Source: Flectonema sp. DT1601 | Lineage: Eukaryota > Euglenozoa > Diplonemea > Diplonemida > Diplonemidae | Length of the DNA: 64,000 bases | Direction: 5' to 3' | Assembly (NCBI GenBank): GCA_964019425.1 | Contig: OZ025839.1 | Location: 310,001 to 374,000, forward strand | Shown: positions 36,704-46,951 of the stretch, one piece after another | How the letters are laid out: each line of letters begins with the position of its first letter | Position numbering within the stretch: position 1 is the first letter of the stretch | Made by a program: the position numbers and the translations under genes | The notes under the pieces: model-generated | Database searches by the model: none | What the model saw: the letters and a program-made list of their open reading frames with translations, nothing else | What the model was told of the DNA's origin: nothing

Positions 36704-36892
36704 AGGATACTTGGTGGTAATTTTTCAGTTTTTTTTAAAAAAAAGTGATCGTATCAAATCTGCAATGTGATTTACATCATCATGTGCGGTAGGTACGACT
36801 GTCTTTTGTAATTGTGTAAGATGATGTTGGAGGGGTATTGTTTTTGTTCTCCTCAGTCGGCATAAAGAAATTAAAATCATGAGACTACGAAC

Positions 36893-37399
36893 ATGGATAG
36901 GTTCAATCACATTATGAAAGTGTTGAACGATGAGAAAGACGATTCTGACATAAACATTCCGTGTACGCCCCTTATTGGACATAAGTCAGTTGTGAGATCT
37001 ATGCCACGTATTCCTGTGAGTCCTGTGATGCCAACTGTTGTCTGTTTTGATGAAGTGCCATCTCCACCAGCTTCACCAGAGCTTTCATCGCCTCAGCATT
37101 GTACGTGTTTGACTAATCCTGTTAATAGGTGTTTGTCTTGTAGGTCAGAGTTTTGTAATTGGTGTGCATGTCAACACATTGGACACATTACTCAAATTAT
37201 AAAATTATCTGAAATCGATATTTGTTGTGTTTGCAACAGCAAACCAGCGACAGCCCACTGCGGAGATTGTGATGTTGATATTTGTAGTCAGTGCAAGGCA
37301 GCTCATCCATCACCAACTCATGATGTTGCTGCTCTTAGTGACTGGGAATCTGCTGTGGACTCAACTGAACAGACATCACCTTTAGATGCACCTCTGTAA
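36893..37399 (+). CDS. Small protein with two tandem B-box-type zinc fingers
   Basis: 168 residues. Residues 1-68 are a low-complexity, Pro/Ser-rich segment. Box 1 uses C70, C72, C80, C83, C88, C91, H95, H98; box 2 uses C111 or C112, C114, C123, C126, C131, C134, H138, H143. This is the B-box pattern of TRIM and CONSTANS-type proteins but without RING or coiled coil. B-boxes mediate protein contacts. A pyrimidine-TCAG acceptor is at 36856. A short upstream frame (ATG 36880) overlaps the start and could lower translation. A second, smaller B-box protein lies at 46952. Confidence 0.75.
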   Translation: MDRFNHIMKVLNDEKDDSDINIPCTPLIGHKSVVRSMPRIPVSPVMPTVVCFDEVPSPPASPELSSPQHCTCLTNPVNRCLSCRSEFCNWCACQHIGHITQIIKLSEIDICCVCNSKPATAHCGDCDVDICSQCKAAHPSPTHDVAALSDWESAVDSTEQTSPLDAPL

Positions 37400-37565
37400 T
37401 CTTATTATTGTGTGACGCCTTCACAGACTGTTAGCTTCTGGTAGAAATATCAGTTGTTTTGTATTCAGGTTTATTGATGTACTTTTTTAATTTGTATTTT
37501 ATTTATACCAGCGAACCACACCTGATTGTGATTAGTGTGATTTCTGTAACTGTTTTTATTTATTA

Positions 37566-37584
37566 AAAACTTCCTTTCCAACAG
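37566..37584 (+). promoter_or_regulatory. Spliced-leader acceptor (inferred) of the EGF/glycosidase-like gene
   Basis: Pyrimidine tract ending CCAACAG, 9 nt before the ATG at 37594. No competing AG lies between the tract and the start. Confidence 0.6.
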
Positions 37585-37593
37585 GTCAACACG

Positions 37594-38793
37594 ATGAAGT
37601 GTTTATTTCTCCTACCAACACTGCTGTTAGCAGTCAGCGGGACGACTACCTGTAAAACGGGTTCTGATTGTTCAATGAATGGAATTTGTTATGTCGATCG
37701 ATGTGTTTGCGAAGCTGGTTGGACTGGAACACACTGTGATCAGATGTCACTCAAACCCGCTAATTTAAAAGGAGGATACGATTCTCCACACAACGGTGGT
37801 AAGACTAGTAGTTGGGGAGGAGGCATTCTAAAGATAAATGGAACGTTTCATATGTACGCAGCGGAGATGATGAACTTCTGTGGTATTGAAAGTTGGGAAC
37901 CGAACTCTAGAGTAGTACACGCAACTTCAAAGAATGCTGTGGGTCCCTACACTTTTCAATCTGAAGTATTGAAACCATTCGCTCACGAACCTAATGTTGT
38001 TATGTCTCCAACAGGTGAAATAGTAATATACGTAACACTTAGACATCCTGATGGGTATGAGTTAGCAAACTGCACTGAACCAGAACCCATTGTTCCATTT
38101 GCACCAGAACCACCAGGTCCTTGTGGTACACCACCACCCAGATCTACTTACATGATCTACTCGAGTAATCCTTATGGTCCTTGGTCAGAACCAGAATTAG
38201 TTCTAAAGGCAAATGATTCAAAGTGGGCTAACTGTCCTGTTATGGTTGATACTAACTTAGCAGTTGCTATCAGAGAGGATGGGTCTGCACTAGGAATTTG
38301 GCGCAAGTGTACTAACAAACCAGGAAAGTGTGAATCAGATTGCTGTACCTTTCCTCATCTACTTCATGCTAGTGATTGGAAAGATCCATCTACTTATGTT
38401 CCAAGTCCAGTGCCAATGTTTCCGAATATGGCAGCGTATGGATCCGAAGATCCTTTTGTTTGGATTGATGAAACATTTAACACAACGTTCCATGCGATAT
38501 TTCATGATGAACAAGGAGTGTCTAGGACTTCTAGTAATGGATATCATGCATTCTCTATTGATAATGGTAACACTTGGACATATGCATCAAACGCTGCCTA
38601 CAATGCAAGTGTCGTTACAACAAATGGAACAGTTCAGTTTGCTCGCAGAGAACGTCCTCATCTGATTCTTGAAAATGGAATTCCTACCCACGTCACTAAC
38701 GGTGTTCAAGAAGATGACGCTCCTACCAACTGCCATGAAGATGCTCAATGCTATCGTTCTTACACTCTGATTCAAGCTTTTAACGAACAGTAA
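37594..38793 (+). CDS. Secreted EGF-domain protein with beta-propeller glycosidase-like domain (GH43-like)
   Basis: 399 residues. A signal peptide (about 1-17) is followed by one EGF module with six Cys (C20, C26, C32, C37, C39, C48). The rest is a five-bladed propeller-like domain: HEPNVV at 131-136, EDPFVW at 285-290 and RRERPHLI at 351-358 are recurring blade motifs of this GH43/GH32-like group. Many Asn-X-Ser/Thr sites are consistent with secretion. Enzymatic activity is not certain, because acidic catalytic residues cannot be assigned confidently by eye. Likely extracellular glycan binding or cleavage. The gene is complete. Confidence 0.8.
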   Translation: MKCLFLLPTLLLAVSGTTTCKTGSDCSMNGICYVDRCVCEAGWTGTHCDQMSLKPANLKGGYDSPHNGGKTSSWGGGILKINGTFHMYAAEMMNFCGIESWEPNSRVVHATSKNAVGPYTFQSEVLKPFAHEPNVVMSPTGEIVIYVTLRHPDGYELANCTEPEPIVPFAPEPPGPCGTPPPRSTYMIYSSNPYGPWSEPELVLKANDSKWANCPVMVDTNLAVAIREDGSALGIWRKCTNKPGKCESDCCTFPHLLHASDWKDPSTYVPSPVPMFPNMAAYGSEDPFVWIDETFNTTFHAIFHDEQGVSRTSSNGYHAFSIDNGNTWTYASNAAYNASVVTTNGTVQFARRERPHLILENGIPTHVTNGVQEDDAPTNCHEDAQCYRSYTLIQAFNEQ

Positions 38794-39176
38794 GATTACA
38801 CTTTTGTAGTTATTATCGTACTATCTGAAAGTTATGTTGGAAGTTTGTGTGTCGACTAAGTAGTGTTCATACCTTTGGCTTTATTTGTCCACAGCTGAAA
38901 ACAAAAAAAACTAATAGGGAGGGAAAAACAAGCAAACAAACAAACAAACGGCGACAAAAAAAAAATTCAACCCATTTAATAAAATTGTAACGAAAGTTTT
39001 TGACGATTGCATATGGAAATCGCGTACCAACCAACCAGAATATGTTTTCCTGAGGAATACGTTCCTTATTTTTTCAAGCGTGTTGTGAACGTTGTTGAGT
39101 CTGATATTGTGTTTATCAGATACTAGAACTAATTAGAAACGTAAATAGTATTTTTACTTCAGGAACTTCACAACAA
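38794..39176. other. Intergenic region, no gene seen
   Basis: UTR-like. A short CAAA repeat (AAACAAACAAACAAAC) is at 38932-38949. The tract ending TTTACTTCAG at 39162 is the acceptor for the next gene. Confidence 0.5.
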
Positions 39177-40082
39177 ATGGTAACTCAGCTACCAGAACTA
39201 ATTAGCGACGATGATACACCTATCAGAGAGATGTCAAGAGACTTACTTAATGATAACGATTCATCTGATAATTCTCAACACGTTTATTCATCTCCTCAAC
39301 TTCATACCAGCAGTAGACGAACTTGGGAAGACGATGACGACTACTTTGGTCAATGGGATGCCTTATCTCCAACAACAGTCTTATCTACATCACCATTAAG
39401 CATCAGTCAAGAAACTGATACTTCCTTGTACATTCAAATAAAGAATTCTCCTATTGAACTATTTAATGGAAGCTACTCGTACACACCAACTACTTCAGTA
39501 AGTTTTTATAAAAAGATTGATGAGCCAGTTGGGTTTCTCTATCAGACTAAAGTAGGTTTTTGGATGTTAACCGACGCTGAAGACGATGTTCGTAATAATG
39601 TTGGTTTTATTCGTTCTAGTGAACGATATTTAGGAACAAGTCTGTGTGAGTTATTTGATATTTCTGAGAGAATCAGTTGGAATGTTTTTAATGATGGAAG
39701 ATGGCTTCCGAGTTTATTGAAAAGCTGCAGGTCTGATAGCTCAAAGTTCCATTCAATTCATACAAAACACAGACCCTATCCTGGTGAACTAGTACTACGC
39801 AATCCAGTTTTGGCAACGTTGTCAGGTAGTTACTTCATAAACAATTATTTAACCGTCTCAACACCAGTTTGGTCAACACTTGATTCTGCTTGCTATCTCT
39901 ACATGACTACTACTGGTTACTGGATGATAACTGATGATGTCAAAGATATAAATTCGAATACTGGTTTTGTCAGGTCAAATCAAGTGAATTTTACATCTCC
40001 TTCAGATGTTTCTGTTTGGTTAGTAAACGATAATGGTCATTGGGTTGTTGGGAAAGGGATTGAAATTACTATACCGAGATGA
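39177..40082 (+). CDS. Protein with two copies of an unrecognised ~80-residue domain
   Basis: 301 residues. An acidic, Ser-rich N-terminus (1-90) precedes repeat 1 (about 95-176) and repeat 2 (about 214-290). Both copies share LFNGSY/LSGSY, then VGFWMLTD / TGYWMITD, D-D-V, N-N/T-V/T-GF-I/V-RS, and end in WNVFNDGRW / WLVNDNGHW. The aromatic/Gly/Asp pattern suggests a small beta-sheet fold with an internal duplication. There is no signal peptide or membrane segment. The family is not recognised; conservation between the two halves argues that it is a real protein. The acceptor TTACTTCAG ends 14 nt before the ATG. Confidence 0.7.
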   Translation: MVTQLPELISDDDTPIREMSRDLLNDNDSSDNSQHVYSSPQLHTSSRRTWEDDDDYFGQWDALSPTTVLSTSPLSISQETDTSLYIQIKNSPIELFNGSYSYTPTTSVSFYKKIDEPVGFLYQTKVGFWMLTDAEDDVRNNVGFIRSSERYLGTSLCELFDISERISWNVFNDGRWLPSLLKSCRSDSSKFHSIHTKHRPYPGELVLRNPVLATLSGSYFINNYLTVSTPVWSTLDSACYLYMTTTGYWMITDDVKDINSNTGFVRSNQVNFTSPSDVSVWLVNDNGHWVVGKGIEITIPR

Positions 40083-40688
40083 CCATGATTATCAGTTCTG
40101 ATGATGGAGACTGATTTGCGAGATGTTTCAGTCAATAATCACTAAAACTACATTTTCCACTTGTAATCCATCAGTGGAACAAGATGATCTATTTAACCAT
40201 TGGATGTGCGGCAAGCTACGGTTATCGGTTCTGATGATGGAAACTGATTTGCAAGAAATTTAGTCCAAAAAAAAAAAGGGGACAAGTAGTATAAAATTAT
40301 GGTCCCTGAAAACTACTTGTATTACCATCTGTGGAACAATTTATTTAATGTTTTTTACCATCTTGTTTTTTTTCTTTTATATTATTAACCGTTAGATATT
40401 TTTATTGGCGTTGTCGTTTTTTTTTTTTTTTTTATGTTGTGACTTTTCATATATATTTTTTTTTTTTAAAATCGAATATGGTGAGCCAAGTCACTATTAT
40501 TCTTCATCACGCATATCGTTCATTTTCTTTTTTTTTTTTTACAAAATAGCTCGCCATCTCTCCTTCCCAAACAGCTAATTGTTTATACCCTACTCCACCG
40601 TAATACTATTTCTTGTCTGCTAGGGTTTGTTTCCCTTCGTAGCCAATATTGTGATAGGACTTTCTTCCTAGTTGTGAATTTCCCCCTA
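40083..40688. repeat. Intergenic region with tandemly duplicated ~135-bp UTR-type repeat
   Basis: Two copies, about 40085-40200 and 40220-40350, share ATCAGTTCTGATGATGGA, ACTGATTTG, an ACTAC...ACTTGTA block and TGGAACAA...TATTTAA. The part GGGACAAGTAGTATAA at about 40279 recurs at about 56734. 40350-40560 is a T-rich intergenic run, and 40560-40688 leads into the 902-bp array. No gene seen. Confidence 0.6.
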
Positions 40689-43066
40689 CAATCTTTCTTT
40701 TCCCTCTTTTATTTCCAATCCCGTCGCCCCCGGGAAGTTTAATTGTAGTGACTAGCCATGAAGGGCATTTTGATTTACATTTGTGACAGCTAGGGGGAGT
40801 GGAGTGTAGCGAGGGAATGGCACTTTGCCACTTACCGGCTGTTGACCGTATATGCGGGTTATCACGTTTCCTTTTTGTTTTAGGTTTTTTGTTAGTAGTG
40901 AGATGTGCTACGTTTATTTATTTCACAACGTGTTTCGCCATCTTGAACTACTTTTAATACAGTTTTCGTATCATCAAATACCAGTATATACGGCTATTGA
41001 CAAAGAGCCGCCCCCCTTCCTGGTGTTCGTCTTTTTCTATGGTTAATTTTCAAGACAATATAATGTATTAATTAAGTACTCATGAGTTTTATAAAAAGCT
41101 GTTACGGTAACATAGGCAAGTGGCGCTCAACTATGTTCACGTGGCCTCCAGTGGTATTATTTATATATTTGCAGTCATTTACTACGCTGCCGCTGACAGT
41201 CAAGATTGTCGGAGAAATTGTTGTTCCTTTTGAGCTTGAAAATGCAGTATCAAATTACCCCTCTTTGCACTGTACCCCGGTATCTCTGTACTGGCGTGGA
41301 GCAGTGTATACCATATTGTGCCTATGTACAACTGACCACTCATCCAGTGTTGCTTTCCTAATTATTTATGCAACCCACGTTTAAAGTTACACACTTTGCC
41401 TAGGTCTGGGCAGGAACGGGAGACTGTGCGTGCTATCCACCGTTGAAGTGGACAAGTTTAATGCACTTCCCAAGGGACAAAATTAGCAAAAAAACGGCGG
41501 CTAGTCCGCGTGGTGTCCCCCTCTCCCTGTGTGAATTATGAGGATGTTTTGCTCGCCCCTTTTTTAATTTTGGAGCGGCATGATCGAAGACAATCTTTCT
41601 TTTCCCTCTTTTATTTCCAATCCCGTCGCCCCCGGGAAGTTTAATTGTAGTGACTAGCCATGAAGGGCATTTTGATTTACATTTGTGACAGCTAGGGGGA
41701 GTGGAGTGTAGCGAGGGAATGGCACTTTGCCACTTACCGGCTGTTGACCGTATATGCGGGTTATCACGTTTCCTTTTTGTTTTAGGTTTTTTGTTAGTAG
41801 TGAGATGTGCTACGTTTATTTATTTCACAACGTGTTTCGCCATCTTGAACTACTTTTAATACAGTTTTCGTATCATCAAATACCAGTATATACGGCTATT
41901 GACAAAGAGCCGCCCCCCTTCCTGGTGTTCGTCTTTTTCTATGGTTAATTTTCAAGACAATATAATGTATTAATTAAGTACTCATGAGTTTTATAAAAAG
42001 CTGTTACGGTAACATAGGCAAGTGGCGCTCAACTATGTTCACGTGGCCTCCAGTGGTATTATTTATATATTTGCAGTCATTTACTACGCTGCCGCTGACA
42101 GTCAAGATTGTCGGAGAAATTGTTGTTCCTTTTGAGCTTGAAAATGCAGTATCAAATTACCCCTCTTTGCACTGTACCCCGGTATCTCTGTACTGGCGTG
42201 GAGCAGTGTATACCATATTGTGCCTATGTACAACTGACCACTCATCCAGTGTTGCTTTCCTAATTATTTATGCAACCCACGTTTAAAGTTACACACTTTG
42301 CCTAGGTCTGGGCAGGAACGGGAGACTGTGCGTGCTATCCACCGTTGAAGTGGACAAGTTTAATGCACTTCCCAAGGGACAAAATTAGCAAAAAAACGGC
42401 GGCTAGTCCGCGTGGTGTCCCCCTCTCCCTGTGTGAATTATGAGGATGTTTTGCTCGCCCCTTTTTTAATTTTGGAGCGGCATGATCGAAGACAATCTTT
42501 CTTTTCCCTCTTTTATTTCCAATCCCGTCGCCCCCGGGAAGTTTAATTGTAGTGACTAGCCATGAAGGGCATTTTGATTTACATTTGTGACAGCTAGGGG
42601 GAGTGGAGTGTAGCGAGGGAATGGCACTTTGCCACTTACCGGCTGTTGACCGTATATGCGGGTTATCACGTTTCCTTTTTGTTTTAGGTTTTTTGTTAGT
42701 AGTGAGATGTGCTACGTTTATTTATTTCACAACGTGTTTCGCCATCTTGAACTACTTTTAATACAGTTTTCGTATCATCAAATACCAGTATATACGGCTA
42801 TTGACAAAGAGCCGCCCCCCTTCCTGGTGTTCGTCTTTTTCTATGGTTAATTTTCAAGACAATATAATGTATTAATTAAGTACTCATGAGTTTTATAAAA
42901 AGCTGTTACGGTAACATAGGCAAGTGGCGCTCAACTATGTTCACGTGGCCTCCAGTGGTATTATTTATATATTTGCAGTCATTTACTACGCTGCCGCTGA
43001 CAGTCAAGATTGTCGGAGAAATTGTTGTTCCTTTTGAGCTTGAAAATGCAGTATCAAATTACCCCT
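40689..43066. repeat. 902-bp tandem array 1 (about 2.6 copies)
   Basis: Units are exactly 902 bp apart: the same frames recur at 40852, 41754 and 42656, and 41082, 41984 and 42886, with identical translations. The array begins at CAATCTTTCTTTTCCC and ends within a unit just after GTATCAAATTACCCC. The unit is less A/T-rich than the flanks and contains a GC-rich, fold-prone block (about 41400-41580 in copy 1). The 100- and 64-codon frames are unlike known proteins and their identity reflects recent copying, so they are not called as genes. It is not 5S rRNA. No spliced-leader exon is recognised. Confidence 0.95.
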
Positions 43067-43739
43067 TTAATTCGTTTTGTTTTAGCCACTTATTGTACTT
43101 CTTCAAAAAAGACTTTTTGTCTCTAAATTTTGTTATCTCAATACCAATCTCTCTTTTAATGTAAATTTTTTTTTTTCCACTCCCGCTATAATGTATGAAA
43201 TGTTATTTCATTGTTGTTCCTTTGGGCTTGATGATAAGGTATCAGATTTACCCCCCGACTCGTGTGTTTTAAGTTTGTAATAACATTATGAGTTTCTGAA
43301 AATGCTCGGTGAAGGAAAAAAAATTGTCCTTGAGAAGTTAATATTTAAAACTATTCAAAGGAAGTGTTAACAAACAGAGTAGAGCCGTGCTTCCACTTTG
43401 GCCTAGTCACCAGACAGTATTGGGAGTTGAGGTTGCAATTTTTTTTTTTTTTTTTTTTTTTTTTCATTTTTTGTTTTTTAAAGAAGAGAATTAGATACCC
43501 AAACGCGTTGAGATGGAAGGATGACTATGATCGTTTCTCTTTGCTCGAAATTTTCGTTTTTTTTTTTTTTTTTGGTTTTCCATGTCTTAATAGTTCCACT
43601 GTCCAGCAGATGGTCATTTCATTTATATTACTGTCTGAGAGAATGACTTCTATCTAATAATCTCGTCTTCGATGTGTGCAGTAAATATTATTAACAACTG
43701 TTATGTTTCTTTCTACAGAATCTTATTTAAAGTAAAACA
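43067..43739. repeat. Array-flanking region with diverged unit remnant
   Basis: 43190-43255 (TTCATTGTTGTTCC, GGGCTTGATGATAAGGTATC, ATTTACCCCCC) is a decayed copy of the same stretch that ends the 902-bp arrays. Elsewhere there are long T runs (43440-43464, 43557-43573). The 97-codon frame at 43364-43657 is dominated by Phe from T runs and is not called. Pyrimidine tract and TCTACAG at 43718 serve the MAEA gene. Confidence 0.6.
43703..43718 (+). promoter_or_regulatory. Spliced-leader acceptor (inferred) of MAEA
   Basis: TTTCTTTCTACAG tract ending 21 nt before the ATG at 43740. Confidence 0.6.
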
Positions 43740-44852
43740 ATGAAGTATGAGGAATCCCTTCTTCGAGTTCCGCTTGAAACAGTTCAAAAGAACATGAGAA
43801 CTGAAGGAAAAAAGCTCGAGAAAGAATGGAGCGTTGTTCTAAAAGCATTGGAAACGCTTACAGCAAGAGAGGAACGTGGAGAAGGAGGAGTTGAGTCTTT
43901 ATTAAAAGGGTTGGACAAGATTGATTCTAAGTTAAAAGGTGTAAAACGAAAACTTGATGATAGCTCTAAAGAACAATCCCTCTTAATGGATCAATGTTGC
44001 AATAGAAGTAAACTAGCAACCAATTCAGACGATAATAAATCACTGCGACATTTGACTGAATACCTCTTACGGGAAGGCTACATTGAAACTGCACAGTCTC
44101 TTGTAAAGGAAGCTGGCATAGAAGATTTTGTCGATCTGAATGTCTTTCTGTACCTTTGTCCAATAGTTCATAAGATCGCAAAGAAAGACGCAGCTGATGC
44201 TTTGCAGTGGTGCGGTGAAAATCGAAGCAGACTTAAAAAAATTGGTTCTACGGTGGAATTTGATATTAAATTACAAATCTGTGCTGAGATTGGATCTGAA
44301 AACGTCAACGAAGCTATTCAGTATTGTAAAAAAAACATCGTACCGTTGGTACAAAAAGATCAGCAGTCTCTCAATCAAATCGGTAATATGCTTAGTTGGT
44401 TTGTAGCGACGGAAGCTCAAAAGAAGAATCCTCGATATTCTTACACAGATCCTAAAAAATGGAATATAATATCCGACCAATTCATTTCATCATTTCTCAG
44501 AGCTTGTTACATTCCTGAAACACCACTGTTTTTACAATGTCTGCAGGCTGGTTTGCTGTGTCTGAATTCTTGCAAAATGAGTTTTCTGAATGTATCTGAT
44601 CCCCTTTCGAATCCTTTATTTGCATCGTTAGCTGAGGGTCTCCCGTGTATGACTCGCAAGAATTCTGTTCTATTATGTCGGTTAACTGGTGCTGTAATGG
44701 ATGATAACAACCCACCAATGGTGACACCACAAGGATACATTTATTCAAGATCTGGTATAGAACAAGCAGTAGGTGAATCAAACACCTTCACATGTCCTCG
44801 AACTGGTGTCCAACATCCAGTGAAATCACTTAGAAAAGTATTCGTTATGTAG
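43740..44852 (+). CDS. MAEA: MAEA/FYV10-type subunit of the GID/CTLH ubiquitin ligase
   Basis: 370 residues, close to the family's usual size. Order of parts: N-terminal helical region, LisH at about 101-128 (LTEYLLREGYIETAQSLVKE), CTLH about 133-190, CRA region to about 290, and the degenerate C-terminal RING from C312. The last part, CRLTGAVMDDNNPP-MVTPQGYIYS...CPRTG...KVFVM, matches the MAEA pattern CRISG...NNPP...PNGYVY...CPRT...YIM. MAEA pairs with RMND5 to form the catalytic core of this E3 complex, which degrades gluconeogenic enzymes in yeast. RMND5 is not in the window. Complete gene. Confidence 0.9.
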   Translation: MKYEESLLRVPLETVQKNMRTEGKKLEKEWSVVLKALETLTAREERGEGGVESLLKGLDKIDSKLKGVKRKLDDSSKEQSLLMDQCCNRSKLATNSDDNKSLRHLTEYLLREGYIETAQSLVKEAGIEDFVDLNVFLYLCPIVHKIAKKDAADALQWCGENRSRLKKIGSTVEFDIKLQICAEIGSENVNEAIQYCKKNIVPLVQKDQQSLNQIGNMLSWFVATEAQKKNPRYSYTDPKKWNIISDQFISSFLRACYIPETPLFLQCLQAGLLCLNSCKMSFLNVSDPLSNPLFASLAEGLPCMTRKNSVLLCRLTGAVMDDNNPPMVTPQGYIYSRSGIEQAVGESNTFTCPRTGVQHPVKSLRKVFVM

Positions 44853-45224
44853 ACTATGATGTTCAATAAATGAAAAGGTCGTGTAGCCCTTTCGTGTTTT
44901 ATAATATCGGACTGAATGTCCCTCTTTTTTTTTTTTATATATTATTTTTTTTATTTGTTAACTCTAACTTTTTTTAGGTCCTGTTTTTGGTTTTTTACTT
45001 ACCAGCTAACCGACTTTACACGTTTTTTTTGTTTTTTGAAAGTCGTTTTCTTTTTTTGCGTTGCGTTGCGTTTGTGATTTTTTCTTTTTAGAATGAAAAT
45101 ATGACACAGAACAGTTATACATTTTTTTCAAGGAGAGGAGACCTAATATAAGAATGAAGCAGTAGTTGATTGTTACCACCCAAATCCAACCGAATTTAAC
45201 TAAAAAACAACAGGTCAGTCTCAC
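44853..45224. other. Intergenic region, no gene seen
   Basis: T-rich UTR sequence with GCGTTGCGTTGCGTTTG at 45058-45074. The acceptor-like AACAACAG ends at 45213, 12 nt before the next ATG. Confidence 0.5.
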
Positions 45225-46481
45225 ATGGAATTGACTACTAAAGACTTGGGGAGTTTAAAAGATGATTTAAAGTGTAAAATCTGTCAAGAATTATTTGAGA
45301 TTCCTGTAGTACTTCCATGCTCTCACTTATTCTGTAAAAGATGTGTGTTAGTCATTATTGAGAAACATAAGAATCAGTCGAGTTGTCCGATGTGTCGGCA
45401 ACCGTTTGGAAGGAGGAGCTACTATGATATAAATGCTGTAGGTGAGCTGTGTAAGAAGTTACATGAGATTGGAGATCAGTTGGGCGTTGCGGATATTGCG
45501 ATGACACAAATGTCTCAGCCATTTGTGTTTAAGCCATTCGTACCTTTACAACATCCAATAAAACCAAAAGCAGCGCCAATGACTGGTGATTTACTTTCTC
45601 AGTGTCTTCGTTACAGTAAGTCTCAACTCCCTCCAGATAGTGAGGAGTCTGACGACGAGGAATCTGAACATTCTAAATCTCCCCAACGTCATCCACATCC
45701 ATTAGAAAAGTCATTTCATAATCGTTGGCTTTGCTCTCAGTCAGCTACTGGAAGCTGTCTTTCTGGGATGAAACGAAATGTCAGAACCAACAAGGAATGC
45801 TATTCCTGTGTGAAGTGTAAGTTTTATATTTGCCTAAAGTGTCACGCAGATCTTGGGTACGAAACATCAGTCAAAGTAACTCCTGAACCGAATTCACAAT
45901 CAAGTTCGAGTACCTCCACTGACGACTCTGAAACCTCAACTGATGAGGGAAAGTGTTTCTTGTGTAGAATACCAGAACACAATCAAACACAAGGTTGTAG
46001 TACTCGTCTTAATAGTATTCGTGATCGACATCCAGACGTCTCTGACGGTATTCTCTGGAAGGCTAACGCTTCAGTTATGAGTAGCAAGTTATCAACATTA
46101 TTGGGTCCCTATCCTGTGACCTGGAGAAAAGGAGCAATTTATAGAGGTGAGAAGAGTAGTGATACGCTTCGGCTATCTGTTGGAATTCATGACTTGTGTC
46201 TGCTGTGGTCACCACAGTCTCGTATTTCAGAATCTGGAACGATCGTTCCCCGCTCTATTCCCCCAGCCGTCCGTCATGCTCATAATAAAATATGTTCTTC
46301 ATGTGGGAAGTACGGCGCCTCTCTGACTTGTAAAAAAGCTGGTTGCACGAAATCGTTTCATGTTCCCTGCGGATTATTCACATCAGAAGTTGGAAAAATA
46401 GACAGCACTACTTATACTATTTATTGTAAGGAACATGGAGGTGATTCTAAGACGCAGTTGAAGAGACGGAAAGTTGGGTAG
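45225..46481 (+). CDS. RING finger protein with C-terminal extended-PHD-like zinc domain
   Basis: 418 residues. A C3HC4 RING at the N-terminus has C17, C20, C32, H34, C37, C40, C54, C57. A central Cys cluster (about 167-212, CYSCVKC...CLKCH) resembles a ZZ/C1-like finger. An acidic Ser-rich linker near 220-245 follows. The C-terminal region has CFLC...GC and CSSCGKYGASLTC...CTKSFHVPCGLF...YCKEHGG, as in extended PHD fingers of chromatin proteins. It ends in a basic KRRK that could be a nuclear signal. RING plus ePHD suggests a nuclear E3 ligase; BRCA1/BARD1-like plant proteins share this pair, but no BRCT domain is present. Acceptor at 45213. Confidence 0.8.
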   Translation: MELTTKDLGSLKDDLKCKICQELFEIPVVLPCSHLFCKRCVLVIIEKHKNQSSCPMCRQPFGRRSYYDINAVGELCKKLHEIGDQLGVADIAMTQMSQPFVFKPFVPLQHPIKPKAAPMTGDLLSQCLRYSKSQLPPDSEESDDEESEHSKSPQRHPHPLEKSFHNRWLCSQSATGSCLSGMKRNVRTNKECYSCVKCKFYICLKCHADLGYETSVKVTPEPNSQSSSSTSTDDSETSTDEGKCFLCRIPEHNQTQGCSTRLNSIRDRHPDVSDGILWKANASVMSSKLSTLLGPYPVTWRKGAIYRGEKSSDTLRLSVGIHDLCLLWSPQSRISESGTIVPRSIPPAVRHAHNKICSSCGKYGASLTCKKAGCTKSFHVPCGLFTSEVGKIDSTTYTIYCKEHGGDSKTQLKRRKVG

Positions 46482-46951
46482 ATTTTGATATTTCTTTGTT
46501 TATAAACAAAAAGAATTCCCCCTCTAACCTTCGAATTGGTGTTTGCAGAAAAAAAGTATATTTTTTCCTAATTATATTTACATTTCAATCATTTCACTTA
46601 ATTCGATGCGGATGGTTTGCTAAGACCTCCTTTTTTATGTTTGAAGTTATTGTTTCTTAGCGTTTCATAATTATTGTTTTAATCCCCCTGCAGTATTAAC
46701 AACCACAATTCTTTCTCAGTGAAGTACTTGATATTAATTTTGTTTTAATACCCTAAAAGTTGTTACTGTATTTACATTGTCAAAGTTTCACCCCGACAGT
46801 ATCAAATTACCCCCCCTGCAAGATTCTCAAGACCTCAATTGTTGTTTTTTATATATTCTTATTATAAGTTTGAGTGACATATGTTATCATTTTACGAAAA
46901 AGGCAAAACAACTACATTATATAAATGCGAGAACTGTCATAGCTATTTTGA
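46482..46951. repeat. Intergenic region with dispersed repeat copy
   Basis: 46690-46812 matches the family at 23764 (AAGTACTTGATATTAATTTTG, AAAGTTGTTACTGT, ACATTGTCAAAGTTTCACCCC) and then continues into CAGTATCAAATTACCCCCC, the same string that closes both 902-bp arrays. No gene seen. Acceptors for the next gene are weak (AG at about 46870 or 46942). Confidence 0.6.

Noticed and set aside
41280-41310. TATCTCTGTACTGG inside the 902-bp unit as a spliced-leader exon
   Set aside because: It shares only TCTGTACT with euglenozoan leaders; there is no GT donor at the right place and no 39-nt exon can be drawn.
41082-41384. 100-codon frame repeated in every 902-bp unit (and the 64-codon frame at 40852)
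   Set aside because: Identical copies only reflect recent copying of the unit; no family resemblance, no splice acceptor context, and last copies are cut by the array edge.
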